Assembly (NCBI GenBank): GCA_014218235.1
Contig: CM024766.1
Coordinates: 26,881,346-26,945,345 of the forward strand
Source: Colocasia esculenta
Lineage: Eukaryota; Streptophyta; Magnoliopsida; Alismatales; Araceae
Direction of reading: 5' to 3'
Length of the DNA: 64,000 nt
In this document: positions 1-10,640 of the stretch, one piece after another
How positions within the stretch are numbered: position 1 is the first letter of the stretch
How the letters are laid out: each line of letters starts with the position of its first letter
Position numbers and translations under genes: made by a program
Notes under the pieces: model-generated
What the model saw: the letters and a program-made list of their open reading frames with translations, nothing else
Told to the model about the DNA's origin: nothing
Databases searched by the model: none

Positions 1-1373
1 ATCACCAACTGCAAGAGAACGTTGGGCACAGGAAAACGAAGTAGAACCATTCCAGCCACGGGGACACACACAGTCCCACCAACGCACCACCAACGCAGCC
101 AAGAAAATTGGAAACAACAGCAAGGCAAATGGCCAACACAGCAGCCAGACACACGGTCAAAGACACCACTCCCTGACCGAAAATTCTCAAATAGACTGTA
201 ACACAGACAGTCCAACCGGAAACAATGACAACTCATCTCAACAGAGAGAGAGAGCAGCCACAACCAAATCAAATACTAGGCATCCATGGAAAGGACCTCC
301 ACCAAGAACGACAGAGCGTCGTCCAAGCAGAGATCCACCAGAACAAACAGCCCAAACAACCAATCCACATAGACCTTCAGAGAGAGCACAACAGCAAGCA
401 AAAGCAATACAAGACAGTCCTGGGAGAACCCTCCACCAGAATGACCAAGGCATCGTTCTGGGAGAACCCACCAGAATGCAATCAACCAACAACACACCTC
501 AACCCTGAGATAGCACGACAACAACTAGAAACAAGCACAAAAGAGTCCTGGGAGAAACCCTTACCGAGACAACAACAAATAGTTCTGGAAAACCTCACCA
601 AAACACAAAGCCAACCAACAACGCACCTTAACCCTGAGGGCAACAAAGCAAAAACGAGCACGAAGAAGTTCTGGGAGAAACCACCACCAGAACAAGCAAG
701 GAAGAGCTCTGGGAACACCTCACCAGAACTCACAACCAATTAGCACAAGGCCACCAAGCAAACACAACAAGTGACACAACACACAACTAATGACATCACA
801 AGCACACACAGAGCAACTACTAAGTCCAAGCAACAATGTCGACTTAGCGGAACACAGGGCACCCACAACTCACCTAAAAGGTGAGGCAACACGCCCAAGC
901 AACCACTGCACAAGCAAAGCCAAGAGCAAGGCACAACTAGGAAAAACAAGGGCACCTTCCACCGGACACGCAGACAACAGGCGTGCAACGGTGAAGGGCA
1001 CACCGCAAACACACTCTCTCAGCCATAGCAAAACACATGCAGCCGAAAGCGCAGCCGACGATGGCCAAGAGCACCGCACTGGACTTGTCTGCAACTGTCC
1101 TCCTCACAAGGAAGACCTCCACCAGAAACTCCATCATCAACAGTACCACCAGCACGAGCCAAGCAGGGACCACACTCCACGCATGCTACACTACAACAGC
1201 AGCAACCCTTCTACAACTCCCACTAGAATCTTGTCAAACCACAACCTACCTGTAAAACATGATCAAGGCACAAACCTAACACTAACACACCACGAGCGGT
1301 GCTAGCAACACACTTGAACCATTTTCTGGGATAATCATAGCCATTAACCTATTGTAAATCTCAGAAGACATTT
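1..1373 (-). other. Internal leader region of the gypsy element, no recognisable gene
   Basis: The minus strand is strongly G/T-rich; the plus strand is A/C-rich. Open frames exist on both strands (for example 225-743 plus) but have low-complexity composition and no domain I recognise. A short unit resembling CTGGGAGAAACCACCACCAG recurs at about 421, 456, 548, 584, 668 and 706. A longer block containing CAACCAACAAC...AACCCTGAG is present twice (481 and 612), so 473-735 is an imperfect tandem duplication of about 130 bp. Confidence 0.45.
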
Positions 1374-1385
1374 TCTCTAATACCA
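1374..1385 (-). other. Primer-binding site, initiator Met-tRNA type, degenerate
   Basis: The minus strand reads TGGTATTAGAGA, against the usual TGGTATCAGAGC. It lies directly inside the LTR end, as expected for tRNA-primed reverse transcription. Two mismatches fit an old copy. Confidence 0.65.
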
Positions 1386-2020
1386 ACTATAACGACCCAA
1401 GAATCCGATACCCGGAACCCTCCAAGTACCTGACCCTTGGACCGCCACCCATGGATCCGAAGACCCGGAAGGGTTAGAAATATGTCTAGTGAGATATACA
1501 ACAAGTTACAATGGCTAAACAAAATAAAGAAATACAATAGCGGAAGAAATATATACACAATGTCCCAGATAATAATTCAAGTGCAAAAGAAAATAAATAC
1601 TAACCACTGCCAACGCTGCTTACCACAAGCGGCACAATGCAGACCATCTGAACACGAGCACCGGCTCCCTCGAGCTCAAACCAGGAAGGAAGTAAGGGGG
1701 GATGAGCTTCGCGAACGAAGCCCAGCAGGGAACCCAACTCCTCACCGGTTAGACAGCGGAAACAAGAACAACACAACTAAACTAGGTAGGAAGAACAGTG
1801 CTACTAAAGTGAACAAACTAACTACACCAAGCGGAAGGGCGGTGGTAACTTAAGCAACAAGACACTAACTAAGCAGAAGATATAATAAAATAATAGCACA
1901 ACTGAGCAAGTACTGAAATAAATAAATGGAAAGTGCTCAAGTCCACAAGTACCACCGACATTGCACAACAAATGCACAGTCTCAATCTCGGTAAACGTGC
2001 TCCGAGCACGCCACACAACT

Positions 2021-2167
2021 GCACAAGCAGACGGTAAAACCCTCGTCTGGAAAAAGCCACAACCCAGCATAAGCAGACGGTAAAACGCTCGTCTGGACAA
2101 AGCCACAACCCAGCACAAGCATACGGTAAAACCCTCGTCTGGACAACACACACTAGCCACAACCCAG
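2021..2167 (-). repeat. Three tandem copies of a 46-bp unit inside the gypsy LTR
   Basis: The unit AAGCAGACGGTAAAACCCTC, followed by GTCTGG and a CCACAACCCAGC spacer, starts at 2025, 2071 and 2117. Copies differ by only a few bases; the third is followed by a short extra stretch. It is probably an LTR-internal minisatellite. Confidence 0.85.
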
Positions 2168-3788
2168 CCTCTACTAGTCAGTGGTCAGGTGCGCCCACCA
2201 GCGTCTTACCGCTCGACCACAAGTCCAGGTCTCCCCTCCCATCAGAGTGAGACGCGTGGACAACCACAACCACAAGCCATAGTCTGGGCGGACTACGGTC
2301 CCATGCCTATCCTCCCGACACGGCTCCGAAACCGTGTAAGGCGAGGCAGTGAGAACGGACTAGCTGGCCCACACTGCGACACTCCAAACTCCGCGGGACC
2401 CAGACCAACTAAGTGAGCTCAACAAACGACTCAACGCCGCTGTCCAACACCGTTTTCCCCCTTCGTCCGGAGAAATGCTCGACGGACGCACTCGTGGCTC
2501 GGAGACCACCCTCAATGGGCCCACGAGGATGGGGGTCCCGGGGAACGGTAACAACCGAAACGCGCACCGTGCGTTGGGACAAGCCCTCAAGTGTCGCAAC
2601 ACCGGGCTAAGACTAGTAAGGCGTAGTGCTAGGGAGTCAGCACAAGCATCACGAGCACGGAACGGAAACTCAATGCGCAAATGAATCTGCTAAAGTACCT
2701 GATTGACGGTCAACCACGAAAAGCTAGTATTACCACCCGGACAGTCAGTTGGCCCTCGGAACTCACCCCACGGGTGCCGGAAACCCCAGCACGACTGTCT
2801 GGGTCAAACGGTCAAACGGCCCTAACGGCCCAGTCAGAGCCAACCCGGGCGGACCCAGAAATCGAGGAACTCAGTATGACGACTCAAAATATATATTACT
2901 ACCCCAAACATTCGGTCAACCCTCGGAACACCCCCGAAGGGTGCCGAAAACACTGCACGACTGTCCCTGGTTGACCAGACAACAGGCACAACCGACCTGG
3001 TCGGAGCCGAGCCGGGTGGGCCTGACCACCACATGGCTCGAAAGACAGCCACCAACCCTGGGTCGACCCGCCGGCATGGCTGGAGCGACGACACACGAAA
3101 CACGGCGAGAAATCGGCATGAAACAGAGCTCAAACGGTCCATAGAGGGGTCTGTCGGCGCAATGCCGCAGAGGAACCCAGACCACTGCCTGGCGCAACGC
3201 GCCAGGGGGCGGGGGCACAGTGCGCCGCCCAGATCTCACACAGATCTGGGCACGTTGTGCCACTGGGGTCTCCCCCTTCCTCCCGACGCCTCCCCTGCAT
3301 AGCAGGGAGGTGAGGAAGGCGACAGGGGCGGAGCTGCCAGGCAGCCAGCATCGGCGCCGCGCCGGCGGCGAAGGGGGGGGGGTCTCCGGAGGGCACGATG
3401 GTGCCGGCGGCCCGCCCCTCGCCGAAAAACCTCCGGCCCAAAGGCGAGATACACAGAAGAGTAGAAAGAGGGGGAGAGAGAGAACAGGAGCAGGGAGAGG
3501 AGGGGGGTTTCACGGCGATGCACGGGGAGGGGGAGTCTGGTCGACGCCGGAGAGGGAGAGGGGGGTTCCCTACCTCGACGGTAGGACCCGCGGGCGGTAC
3601 GAACGGCACGGAGCTCTTCCACGGGCAGCGGCGGCGTGACTACACCGTGCACGGCATCCTCCGTGCGCGGGTTCCCGGTGGCAGACGGTGCAGCGGCACA
3701 GCGACGGCGTCCTCCACGACGCAGAGCAAGGGAGGAAGAAGACGGCGACGCAGTTGCGGCCTCCTCCTCCAGGAGGTGCACAGAGTGG

Positions 3789-3790
3789 CA

Positions 3791-3840
<50 letters not shown>
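3789..3840. repeat. (GA)n microsatellite
   Basis: About 52 bp of nearly uninterrupted GA dinucleotides with one GATA break, in a longer purine-rich plus strand (3780-3915). It generates spurious long open frames on both strands. GAGA tracts are known binding sites of plant BPC factors, but no role can be shown here. Confidence 0.95.
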
Positions 3841-3842
<2 letters not shown>

Positions 3843-4046
3843 ACGAGAGAGAGATCAACGCACGAGAGAGAAGGAGACAAAGAGAGCGGCGAGGGAGGGA
3901 GGAGGAAGAAGACGATCGGGAGAGGGCAAGGCGGAGGGGTCCGCCCCATTACCAGAAATGGCCAGGCGGCCTTTTCCTGGAGTCCTCTGCACACAACGTG
4001 CATGAGGAAGGGGGACCACTCCCCCTCCCCTCCCAGATCTCACACA

Positions 4047-5473
4047 TATGGTATATTTGTCAGCGGCTAGAGAAGCCGTTGATAAATACCTCGAACTTTT
4101 CTTACACCCACCTGCCCAGCCCCCTCCCTGTTTATGCTCTCTATCCGCCCCACCCCACCCCACCCCCTCCCTGCTTCCCCTACTTCCTTCCGTCCCTTCA
4201 GTCTGCTATCATCGAGGGGGTCAAGCTCCTCGCCCTCCTTGCCGCTGTCAGCACCTTGGGTGTCCCCACCATGATTGCCGCCTTGATCACTTCCAGAAGA
4301 ACAACAGTGTCGTCCCCACCACCGTGATCGCCACCTTCAACAGCCAGCTGCTCGTGATGCAATCCATCGCCAGCACTGTTCGCCTCGTCCACTTCCAGAT
4401 TGGCACAAAGGAGGTGATCGAGATCAGATCCAGATCACTTGCACTTGGAGATTTAAACCGGTATCCTCTAGCTCTGTGGGCGTGCTGCCCTCGACTGTCG
4501 GGAGTATATATATCACCCTATCCTCCGGAGACAACGTGGAGGAGGAAGAGGATGGTGAGGGAGACCTCCAGTTTGCCGTCTGGCTGGCCGCGGGTGGAGG
4601 TCTACATCCAATTCTTTACTGCATGCATGGATCTTGGTCATCGATTTGAAGGCGGATCCTCTGTACGTATCTCTTTTGGTTAGATCTTCCCAGACCAATT
4701 GATTGGATAGCAACCGGCCGATATATATAGATTGCTTTGGGGTTTTAATTATCCGGATAGTCCACGCCGCCTCCGTCCCACAGTCCATCGGGTAGTGCGC
4801 CTTGTCCCTATAGTTCTAGCAGAAGCCGCTCATGCACTGGCCTTCCTCTTCCTCAGCTGCTACTAAGGAAGGACAAACCAGGCCTCATGGACCACGTTTC
4901 TTGCGTTCACTATTTTCAGCAAGTTTTTCTCCCCAACATTTTTGTCCCGGTTTCTCTGGATTGATGAGGAGCTCGGAGCCTTCCTGGGGACTTCAGCCGC
5001 AGAAATTGAAGAAGTGGAAGCATCCTCCTCCTTCGGTATCTGAATCTGGCTTTTTTCTATTCTGCTATAAATTTGCAGTGGTGGCCGCTTACAACATCAT
5101 CGTTGCAGGGGCGGAGGAGGCGAGGGCGGAGGATGACAGGGTTTTTTTTTCTTAATTTTTTTTTGTCAACAGCTGGAGAAGCTGCTGACATATTCCTACT
5201 ATGTCAACAGACACCGACCGCTGACATATGCTCTATCTATCAACGGTTGCGATTCATTGACATATTCAATATATGTCATCAGATGTTAACCGTTGACATA
5301 TGATACATTTGTCAACGGTTAATAGCGGTCGCTGACAAACATTAGTCGATGACCAATTTGTCAACAACTTTATCAACAGTTTTAGGACCACTGACATAAA
5401 TCTATGTCAACGGTTTTCTATCTTTTGTCAACGGCTATAAGCCGCTGACATATGTCCTATATCTTGTAGTTAA
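4047..5473. mobile_element. Remnant of a CACTA (En/Spm-type) DNA transposon
   Basis: The right end reads CTTGTAGT (5465-5472), the complement of the ACTACAAG core of CACTA termini. It is preceded by a cluster of inverted-repeat units of the type TGTCAACGGCT...AGCCGCTGACA. A single unit of the same kind (TGTCAGCGGCT...AGCCGTTGATA) lies near 4060 at the other side, close to the gypsy LTR, so both subterminal regions may be present with the left terminus lost. The middle (4100-5150) has no transposase; it holds GC-rich sequence that might be captured host DNA. Non-autonomous and decayed. Confidence 0.65.
5158..5472. repeat. CACTA subterminal hairpin repeats
   Basis: Roughly eight degenerate units, spaced about 35-45 bp, each pairing TGTCAACNG or TGTCATCAG with a nearby CNGTTGACA or CGCTGACA. 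Subterminal arrays of this kind are the transposase-binding regions in the CACTA family. The last unit ends 10-20 bp before the terminal CTTGTAGT. Confidence 0.75.
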
Positions 5474-5475
5474 TT

Positions 5476-5719
5476 TAAATCTGCTTGGATCACAATGAGA
5501 GTTACATGTGTTTTCCACCATAGCCAAAGACCTCTAGCTCTGTTGCAAGCATCTATTACAAAATAGTGGCCTTTAACGTTGTTCTTATGAAAGAAGTTGA
5601 TTAACTTTTCTTTAGAAGTCTTCTGAAAAAAGGGAGAAATCAGTCTTACACTGGTGAATCAAATAGTTTAGTATAGAACTTGCCACTGACCCACATAAAC
5701 CTCGGCAGTTCCACAACAT
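5476..5719 (-). pseudogene. LINE ORF2 endonuclease domain, N-terminal fragment
   Basis: The minus-strand ATG at 5719 opens with MLWNCRG, the hallmark start of plant L1 ORF2 apurinic-like endonuclease, where the Asn is a metal-site residue. Further on, in a shifted frame, residues reading HYFVIDACNRARGLWLWW match the conserved phenylalanine-rich stretch that ends in G-L-W-L in this family. At least one stop and one frameshift separate the two parts. The remaining endonuclease, reverse transcriptase and RNase H are absent. In an intact LINE this enzyme nicks target DNA to prime reverse transcription. Confidence 0.7.
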
Positions 5720-5734
5720 GATTTTAATTTGGCC

Positions 5735-6396
5735 CCTAGTGCCCCGTTAAGGTCGGCCACCACCACCTTAGCCTTCATTGAGGGTTCATTTGGGATGTCT
5801 AGATCAGCTTTTGGATTGAGTAAGATGGCTTTAGCATTGAAAGTGGGGTTTCTAGCTTCTTGTTTTAGATTTCATCTCATGGGTTTTGGTTCTAGAAATG
5901 GGGAGGGAGGAGGGCTATTGTGGCTGGCATCTTGAATGGTTAGGGGGGGATTATTGATGGACATGGGGGGGTGCTTGATCTTGACTAAGGTGAGGTCCCT
6001 TTCATCTGTTTGATAGAAAGAGGGTTTGGTAGGAAAAGAGGTGGGGAGGGGAGTGGGGCTTCGGGCATGGCATGTTACCACTATGTCCGTAGGGGGAGGT
6101 GAGGTGCCACTATCTAGCTGGGGCTCTTGGTGGATAGGAATAGAGGGTATGATGATAGGGGCTTATTGGGCATGAAAAGAAGTAGGGAGGTAGGCCTGAG
6201 TATCCAAGGCATGGGGTTTGACAGAGGTAATGTGGGAAGGCTCTGCAGGGGTAAGGTGGGGAGTGTTTAGGTGGGTTTGTGTACTATGGATGAGGCTTGC
6301 CTCATCCTGACGATCAGACAGGTGATGTGGGGGAGAGGTAGGTAGTGTTACTAATGGAGAAACGGAGGTTAGCTCCTACCGAGGAGGCCTAGAGTT
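5735..6396 (-). pseudogene. LINE ORF1-like C-terminal region, decayed
   Basis: This minus-strand stretch immediately precedes the ORF2 start, the expected place of ORF1. The longest open piece (6081-5872) is proline/serine/threonine-rich, as the tail of plant LINE ORF1 often is. No zinc knuckle or RNA-binding domain is visible and there are many stops. More of the same style lies at 7007-7318 beyond the LTR-like segment. The call rests mainly on position. Confidence 0.4.
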
Positions 6397-7006
6397 TGTT
6401 GCTGCCGATGAGTGGATGCCGTCAATCTCTCGACCTGCAAGACTACCTAAGGGGATCGATGGATAGACACTCTGATGCTCAAATCAGTGAGGGAAAGAGG
6501 TTGGCTCTTCAAGAAGACTCTGAGAGATTGCATACCTCCGCCTGTAGAATGCTTGTCTCTTTTATAGTAGTAGCCCACCTAAGGTAACCGTTGGACGACC
6601 CCGCAAATCACGCGACCGATCACTGTGATTGTCGTTAGATCATAGCCATAACCGGCAAGCCAGATCATGTGGATCGTGATCTTAATGGCCATTGTTATCG
6701 AGCGTACGACCCTCAGTCATTTCCTCGTCTGTTAATGCTCTGGCTATTATGTGAGCCACATTCTTGGGAATCTCATGGACACGTCACATTTCACGTCACG
6801 CACGGCTGAGCTGGCTTAGCTCTGTCCTTGGTCAAGCTGATGTTGTGGAAAAAGGAGATGTAAAGTGGTTAGTCTCGTTGACTTGAGTCGTCGTCTTAGA
6901 TGATGCCGAGATATTTAATCCAAATCACGCTAAGGCGCCGACTCTAGTTTTCTGAGAAGTCGATCGAGCCAAGACTCCAGCCAACCTATGGGAGCTCCCC
7001 CTGTCA
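6397..7006 (-). repeat. Probable solo LTR (gypsy-like) inside the LINE fragment
   Basis: Read on the minus strand, it starts TGACAGGGGGAG, has a TATAAAAG box at about 6561-6554 and ends CAGCAACA, giving a 610-bp TG...CA unit with promoter layout. It differs in composition from its surroundings, which look like LINE ORF1 on both sides. No 5-bp target duplication could be found at these ends, so the exact limits are uncertain; it could instead be part of a larger decayed element. Confidence 0.45.
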
Positions 7007-7779
7007 GGTAGCATTGGCAGGTGTCTAGATTGGTGGGTTTTCAGGGAAGATAGATCTTCTAATGGGAATAGAGGGGGCGTCTATTTGTAGGGGGTTGCTG
7101 GGATGTAATTCGGAGCTGCTGAGTTACTAGGGATGGCACCAGGAGGTCCTCTGGGGCTTGCTTCTGGGTCTGCAATTTTTAACGAATCTTCAAAGGAAAA
7201 TACTAGGGATTCCTCCATCGTTTTCTTCAAAGTAGGCATATGAATCTTTAATGAGGGCCCTAGCTGCTACAAGATTGGGGCTAGTCGGTGCTAGCATCTC
7301 CACTACCACGATGATATACTTTTTGATGATTAGTTTATCCCCATGTAATTTAAATTAATTACATATTCATTTTTGTGATTAACAAAACTAAAACAAAGTT
7401 TAATCTAACATATTTTCTATGAGATTTGAGTACAGGAAATGAAACAAGGAATAACAAGCTAAATGGGTAAGTATTATTTACTTGTAGCATGTAAGTTTAA
7501 AGCATGAAATTTCTCTAAGTACACATCGATTTTCTGCATGCTGTAACGTCTTCCTTCTCTATCATATCGACTTCAGTAGATTCATAACGATTTCCTTACT
7601 ATCATAATGATTTCATACACATAAGGATTTGCTATATGTTCTATTGTTTTGGGTATCATAACGATTTCATAAGTGTATAGTCGATTCGAGAAACGACTCG
7701 CTAAGAAAGCATAACGATTTGCTTCCATAACGATTCGCTAAGTGATCGCATCGATCTCACAATAATTCTCTAAGAAAGC

Positions 7780-9409
7780 TGAAGGATCGATAAAAGGTGA
7801 GGACAAGATCTAGAAGGGGGGGTTGAATAGATCTAGGCCTACTAATGCGGAAGCTTAACCAATTTTAAGAACTCTTGAATCAGAGACAAATTGAAACACA
7901 GATTTCACAGATCTGAAGAAGAATTGAGTGAGTTGTGCAAACGGAGTGTGTATGAACAAATTGATTAGATGAAATCAAACGATCCTATGCATGCATCTAA
8001 CGAAGGAAAAATTCAAACCACAATTAGATCAATGCACAGAGATTTTTTAGGTGGTTCGGAAATCACCCATGTGATTCCTACATCCACCCCTCACACTGTG
8101 AGGATCCACTAACCAACCTGGGTACAACACACCCACTGGAGCCTGACAACTCCAACCCTTGAGTTTACAACTCACACGACCTCTAGAGCAAGACTACTCT
8201 AGATCCTGAGCAAGACTGCTCAACAAACACCTTGAGTACGACGACTCAAGAACCACTGAGCTCGACGGCTCACAAACAACTTGCTAGAAAAACACAAGAC
8301 TAGAATCCTCTAGCAACAGATCTAGTCCAACAAGAGTGAATTCATGAGACTTATGCAACAACCCATGCACAATCTCAGAATCACTCAGAAGAGAAAAAAG
8401 AAGATGAGAAATGTATTGATAGCTTTTCTCTTCAGATGTACTCCCTTGTAGAAAGTCGAATTGTGAAGTGCTTTGATCTCTGGAACTTCCTGGACGATGC
8501 TCTGCAATTCTGATCTTGAGGATCTTCCCTGAATTCTCCACAAAAATCGGCTTCTACTTGCTCTGCCTCCTTGAGATGCTTCTTCAACGATCAATCTTCA
8601 CTTCTCATACTTGAACAGATGAGAAATGGCTTCAGGAGGCACCACGAAAGCAGGAGCAGGGAGATGAACTCTTCTTGCCGCCAGGACCAGTTTCTGGAGG
8701 CTCTGAGAAGGTTCTTCTTGGATGGATGCCCAATTGGAGGGTATTTATACCCTAAATATCCCAAAGATACCTTGGGTACGTGGGCACAAGATCCAAGATT
8801 GATCCATCATCTCCCAAGGGTGCCACGTGTCCAGGAGGAAGTTTAAGTCACAGAGATTCTGGAGTGTGTCGACCTACCCATGAGGTGTGTCGACACACTG
8901 TCCCAGACTGGCAAATCAATTCCCTGGGAGAGGTCTCTAGTGTCGACCTGAGATGATGTAGTGTCGACCTGCTGTCCCAGACAGCAAAACAGGCCTTCTG
9001 GGAAGACTATCTAGTGTCGACACTATCTGATTTAGTGTCGACCTAAGATGGAAGTCTGTTAACATATTTTCTCTGGGATCTGTCTTTAGTTTCGACCTGC
9101 CCTGGACTAGTGTCGACACTAGTTGATCTTTTCTTCACATTTCTGCCTTTGCTCTGAAACCATTGTGTCGACACCATTGATGGTTGTGTCAACACCACCT
9201 TTGCAAGAAATGTTTGTCCCTGAGAAAATAACACATAATCATTAGTTAATGTATTATCATGAATAAATGATAAATGAGCTTGGAAACATGCTTTTTGAAT
9301 ATTGGTTATTCAGTGATGTATTTCACATGTTCCAGTTTTTATGCATTAAAATCACAACTTGTCATCATCAAAATATGAGGAAATGACTTGTTTTCACACT
9401 CACCCAACA
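7780..9409 (-). repeat. Solo LTR of another copia (SIRE-like) family
   Basis: A 1630-bp unit with TG...CA ends (plus strand TGAAGGATCG...CACCCAACA) flanked by AAAGC at 7775-7779 and 9410-9414. It interrupts element 1's 5' LTR; the matching 3' LTR has no such segment. On the minus strand it carries a TATAAATA box (about 8747-8737) and a CATTC/ACCCCCCCTTCTAGATC-like end comparable to the CATTCACCCCCCTCT end of the other copia LTRs, so its orientation is minus. Solo LTRs arise by recombination between the two LTRs of one element. Confidence 0.9.
8863..9200. repeat. Dispersed GTGTCGAC motif cluster in the solo LTR
   Basis: About ten copies of GTGTCGACC or GTGTCGACAC, some imperfect, at irregular 20-50 bp spacing. 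CCCAGAC/TGTCCCAGAC segments recur between them. The cluster lies upstream of the minus-strand TATA box, in the U3 position. Confidence 0.8.
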
Positions 9410-9417
9410 AAAGCATA

Positions 9418-10200
9418 ACGATTTGCTTCCCTAACGATTCGCTAAGAAAGCATAACAACTTGGTTCACAACGATTTGGTCTTCGCAACGATTTCTTAAGT
9501 GAGAACAACGATTTGCTCTCACAACGATTTGGTCTTCGCATCGATTTGATAAGTGAGAACAATGATTTGCTCCCCCAACGATTTGGTTATCACATAGATT
9601 TTTTAAGTGAGAACAACGATTTTGTCTTCGCATCGATTTGATAAGTGAGAACAATGATTTGCTCTCACAACGATTTGGTTATCGCATCGATTTCTTAAGT
9701 GAGAACAACGATTTGCTCTCACAACGATTTGTCTTCGCATCGATTTGATAAGTGAGAACAACGATTTGCTCTCACAACGATTTGGTTATCGCATCGATTT
9801 CTTAAGTGAGAATAACGATTTTCTCACACAACGATTTCTTAAGTGAGCACAACGTTTTGCACTCACAACGATTTTGGTTTCACAATGACTCATTAAGTCT
9901 CATAACGACTTGATCCTTGTAACGATTCGATAAGTTACACAACGACTCTGTCCCTGTAACGATTCATTTAGTTACATAACGACTTAGTCACCGTAACGAT
10001 TCGATATAGCAAACAACGATTTGCTCACATCGTTTTGTCTCTGACAACTTGCTCATAATGATTTGGTTATTAATGCATAACGATTTGTATGTGCATCGGT
10101 TTGCTTATAAGTGCACAACGATTTACATGGATGTCAACTCATTTGCATAACAATTTCATAAGTCATGCATGTAACGATTTCATGAATATAACGATGTGAT
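9418..10200. repeat. U3 array of AACGATTT-type octamers, element 1 5' LTR
   Basis: Dozens of AACGATTT, ATCGATTT and AACGATTC motifs. The best-ordered part (about 9480-9850) repeats a unit of about 55 bp with the pattern GTGAG...AACGATTTG...CTCAC...ATCGATTT...TTAAGTGAG. GTGAG and CTCAC form short inverted repeats around the octamer. The same array is at 39835-40800 in the 3' LTR. Confidence 0.9.
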
Positions 10201-10626
10201 ATTTGAACTCATTTTTAAGTACGTTGAAAAGTCAAAGTCTTCACGTATATCTTTCTAACATCCATGCATTTATTACTACTGAACATATCTCTGTAGTACA
10301 TGCAAACGATATCTTCTATTCTTGTGTTTATTCTGTAAACATCTTTTTAGAAGAACATAATGGAATTTTCTTTTTGATATAAAATCAATCCAACATTGAC
10401 TGACAACAAGAAACAGCCTAGCTGTCTATTGTTTTAGCATTTAATGCGTGCAGGTCTCTGACAGCGCACCTCAATACAACATTGAACAATATAGAAGATA
10501 ATGGATATCAGAGAAGATCTTGTTGCGTGCATGGAAAGCTAAAGACTGTTCTACAGTGACATGCAGTCTAACGTAAACAAAAGTTTAGAGACAACGGGCA
10601 CTTCAACATTCAAATTTTAAATAGAA

Positions 10627-10640
10627 GATATATATATAAA
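10627..10640 (+). promoter_or_regulatory. TATA box of element 1 5' LTR (predicted)
   Basis: GATATATATATAAA, followed by GAAGACTGAAGCTC. The same TATA-GAAGA-GAAGCTC layout is at 17094 and 28419 (element 2), 59501 (element 4) and in minus orientation near 35775 (element 3). This conservation supports it as the U3/R promoter; the start site itself is not known. Confidence 0.6.

Larger units (their letters stand above)
1..4044 (-). mobile_element. Partial Ty3/gypsy LTR retrotransposon, Tekay-like
   Basis: Read on the minus strand, a long LTR (4044 to 1388) is followed at once by an initiator-Met primer-binding site (1385-1374) and then by leader sequence that runs off the left edge. The LTR end next to the primer site reads GGGTCGTTATA, close to the GGGTCGTTACA end known from Tekay/Del chromoviruses; the terminal CA has become TA. 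No gag or pol domain lies in the window, so the lineage rests on LTR style alone. The other LTR is outside, so the target duplication cannot be tested. The right end abuts CACTA subterminal sequence, suggesting insertion into that element. Confidence 0.7.
1388..4044 (-). repeat. Long terminal repeat of the gypsy element (5' LTR, minus strand)
   Basis: About 2.66 kb. The minus-strand start is taken as TGTGAGATCT at 4044. The part nearest the CACTA remnant (about 3220-4044) is very GC- and CpG-rich and contains a GA microsatellite; the short motif AGATCTCACAC occurs at both ends of this part (3233 and 4035), so it could be a separate insertion. A TATA-like AATATATATT lies at about 2888-2897. 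An imperfect duplication of about 190 bp (two versions of a GGTCAACC...CGACTGTC block) lies in 2705-2975. The left boundary is fixed by the primer site; the right one is less certain. Confidence 0.6.
5474..7318 (-). mobile_element. Plant L1-type LINE fragment (ORF1 end and ORF2 start)
   Basis: On the minus strand a proline-rich, decayed ORF1-like region (about 7300-5735) is followed by the start of an endonuclease ORF2. Everything past the first ~80 codons of ORF2 is missing because the CACTA end abuts it at 5474. The ORF1 part is interrupted by an LTR-like segment at 6397-7006. On the right the fragment stops at the CTTTT duplication of element 1. The continuation beyond 41908 was not recognised. 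Confidence 0.65.

Noticed and set aside
225..743. 172-codon plus-strand ORF
   Set aside because: Composition follows the A/C-rich leader and its internal duplications. The element is oriented minus, and equally long minus-strand ORFs overlap it.
3236..4327. Long ORFs on both strands (255 and 309 codons)
   Set aside because: They run through the GA microsatellite and GC-rich DNA, giving low-complexity Ser/Leu or Arg/Glu runs on opposite strands; no domain recognised.
4048..4683. 211-codon plus-strand ORF in the CACTA remnant
   Set aside because: It begins in the subterminal hairpin and shows no recognisable domain; at most a captured fragment.
9418..10200. Regularly spaced repeats resembling a CRISPR array
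   Set aside because: Repeat and spacer lengths are irregular, 'spacers' are themselves repeats, the array lies inside a plant LTR U3 and no cas genes are possible in this context.
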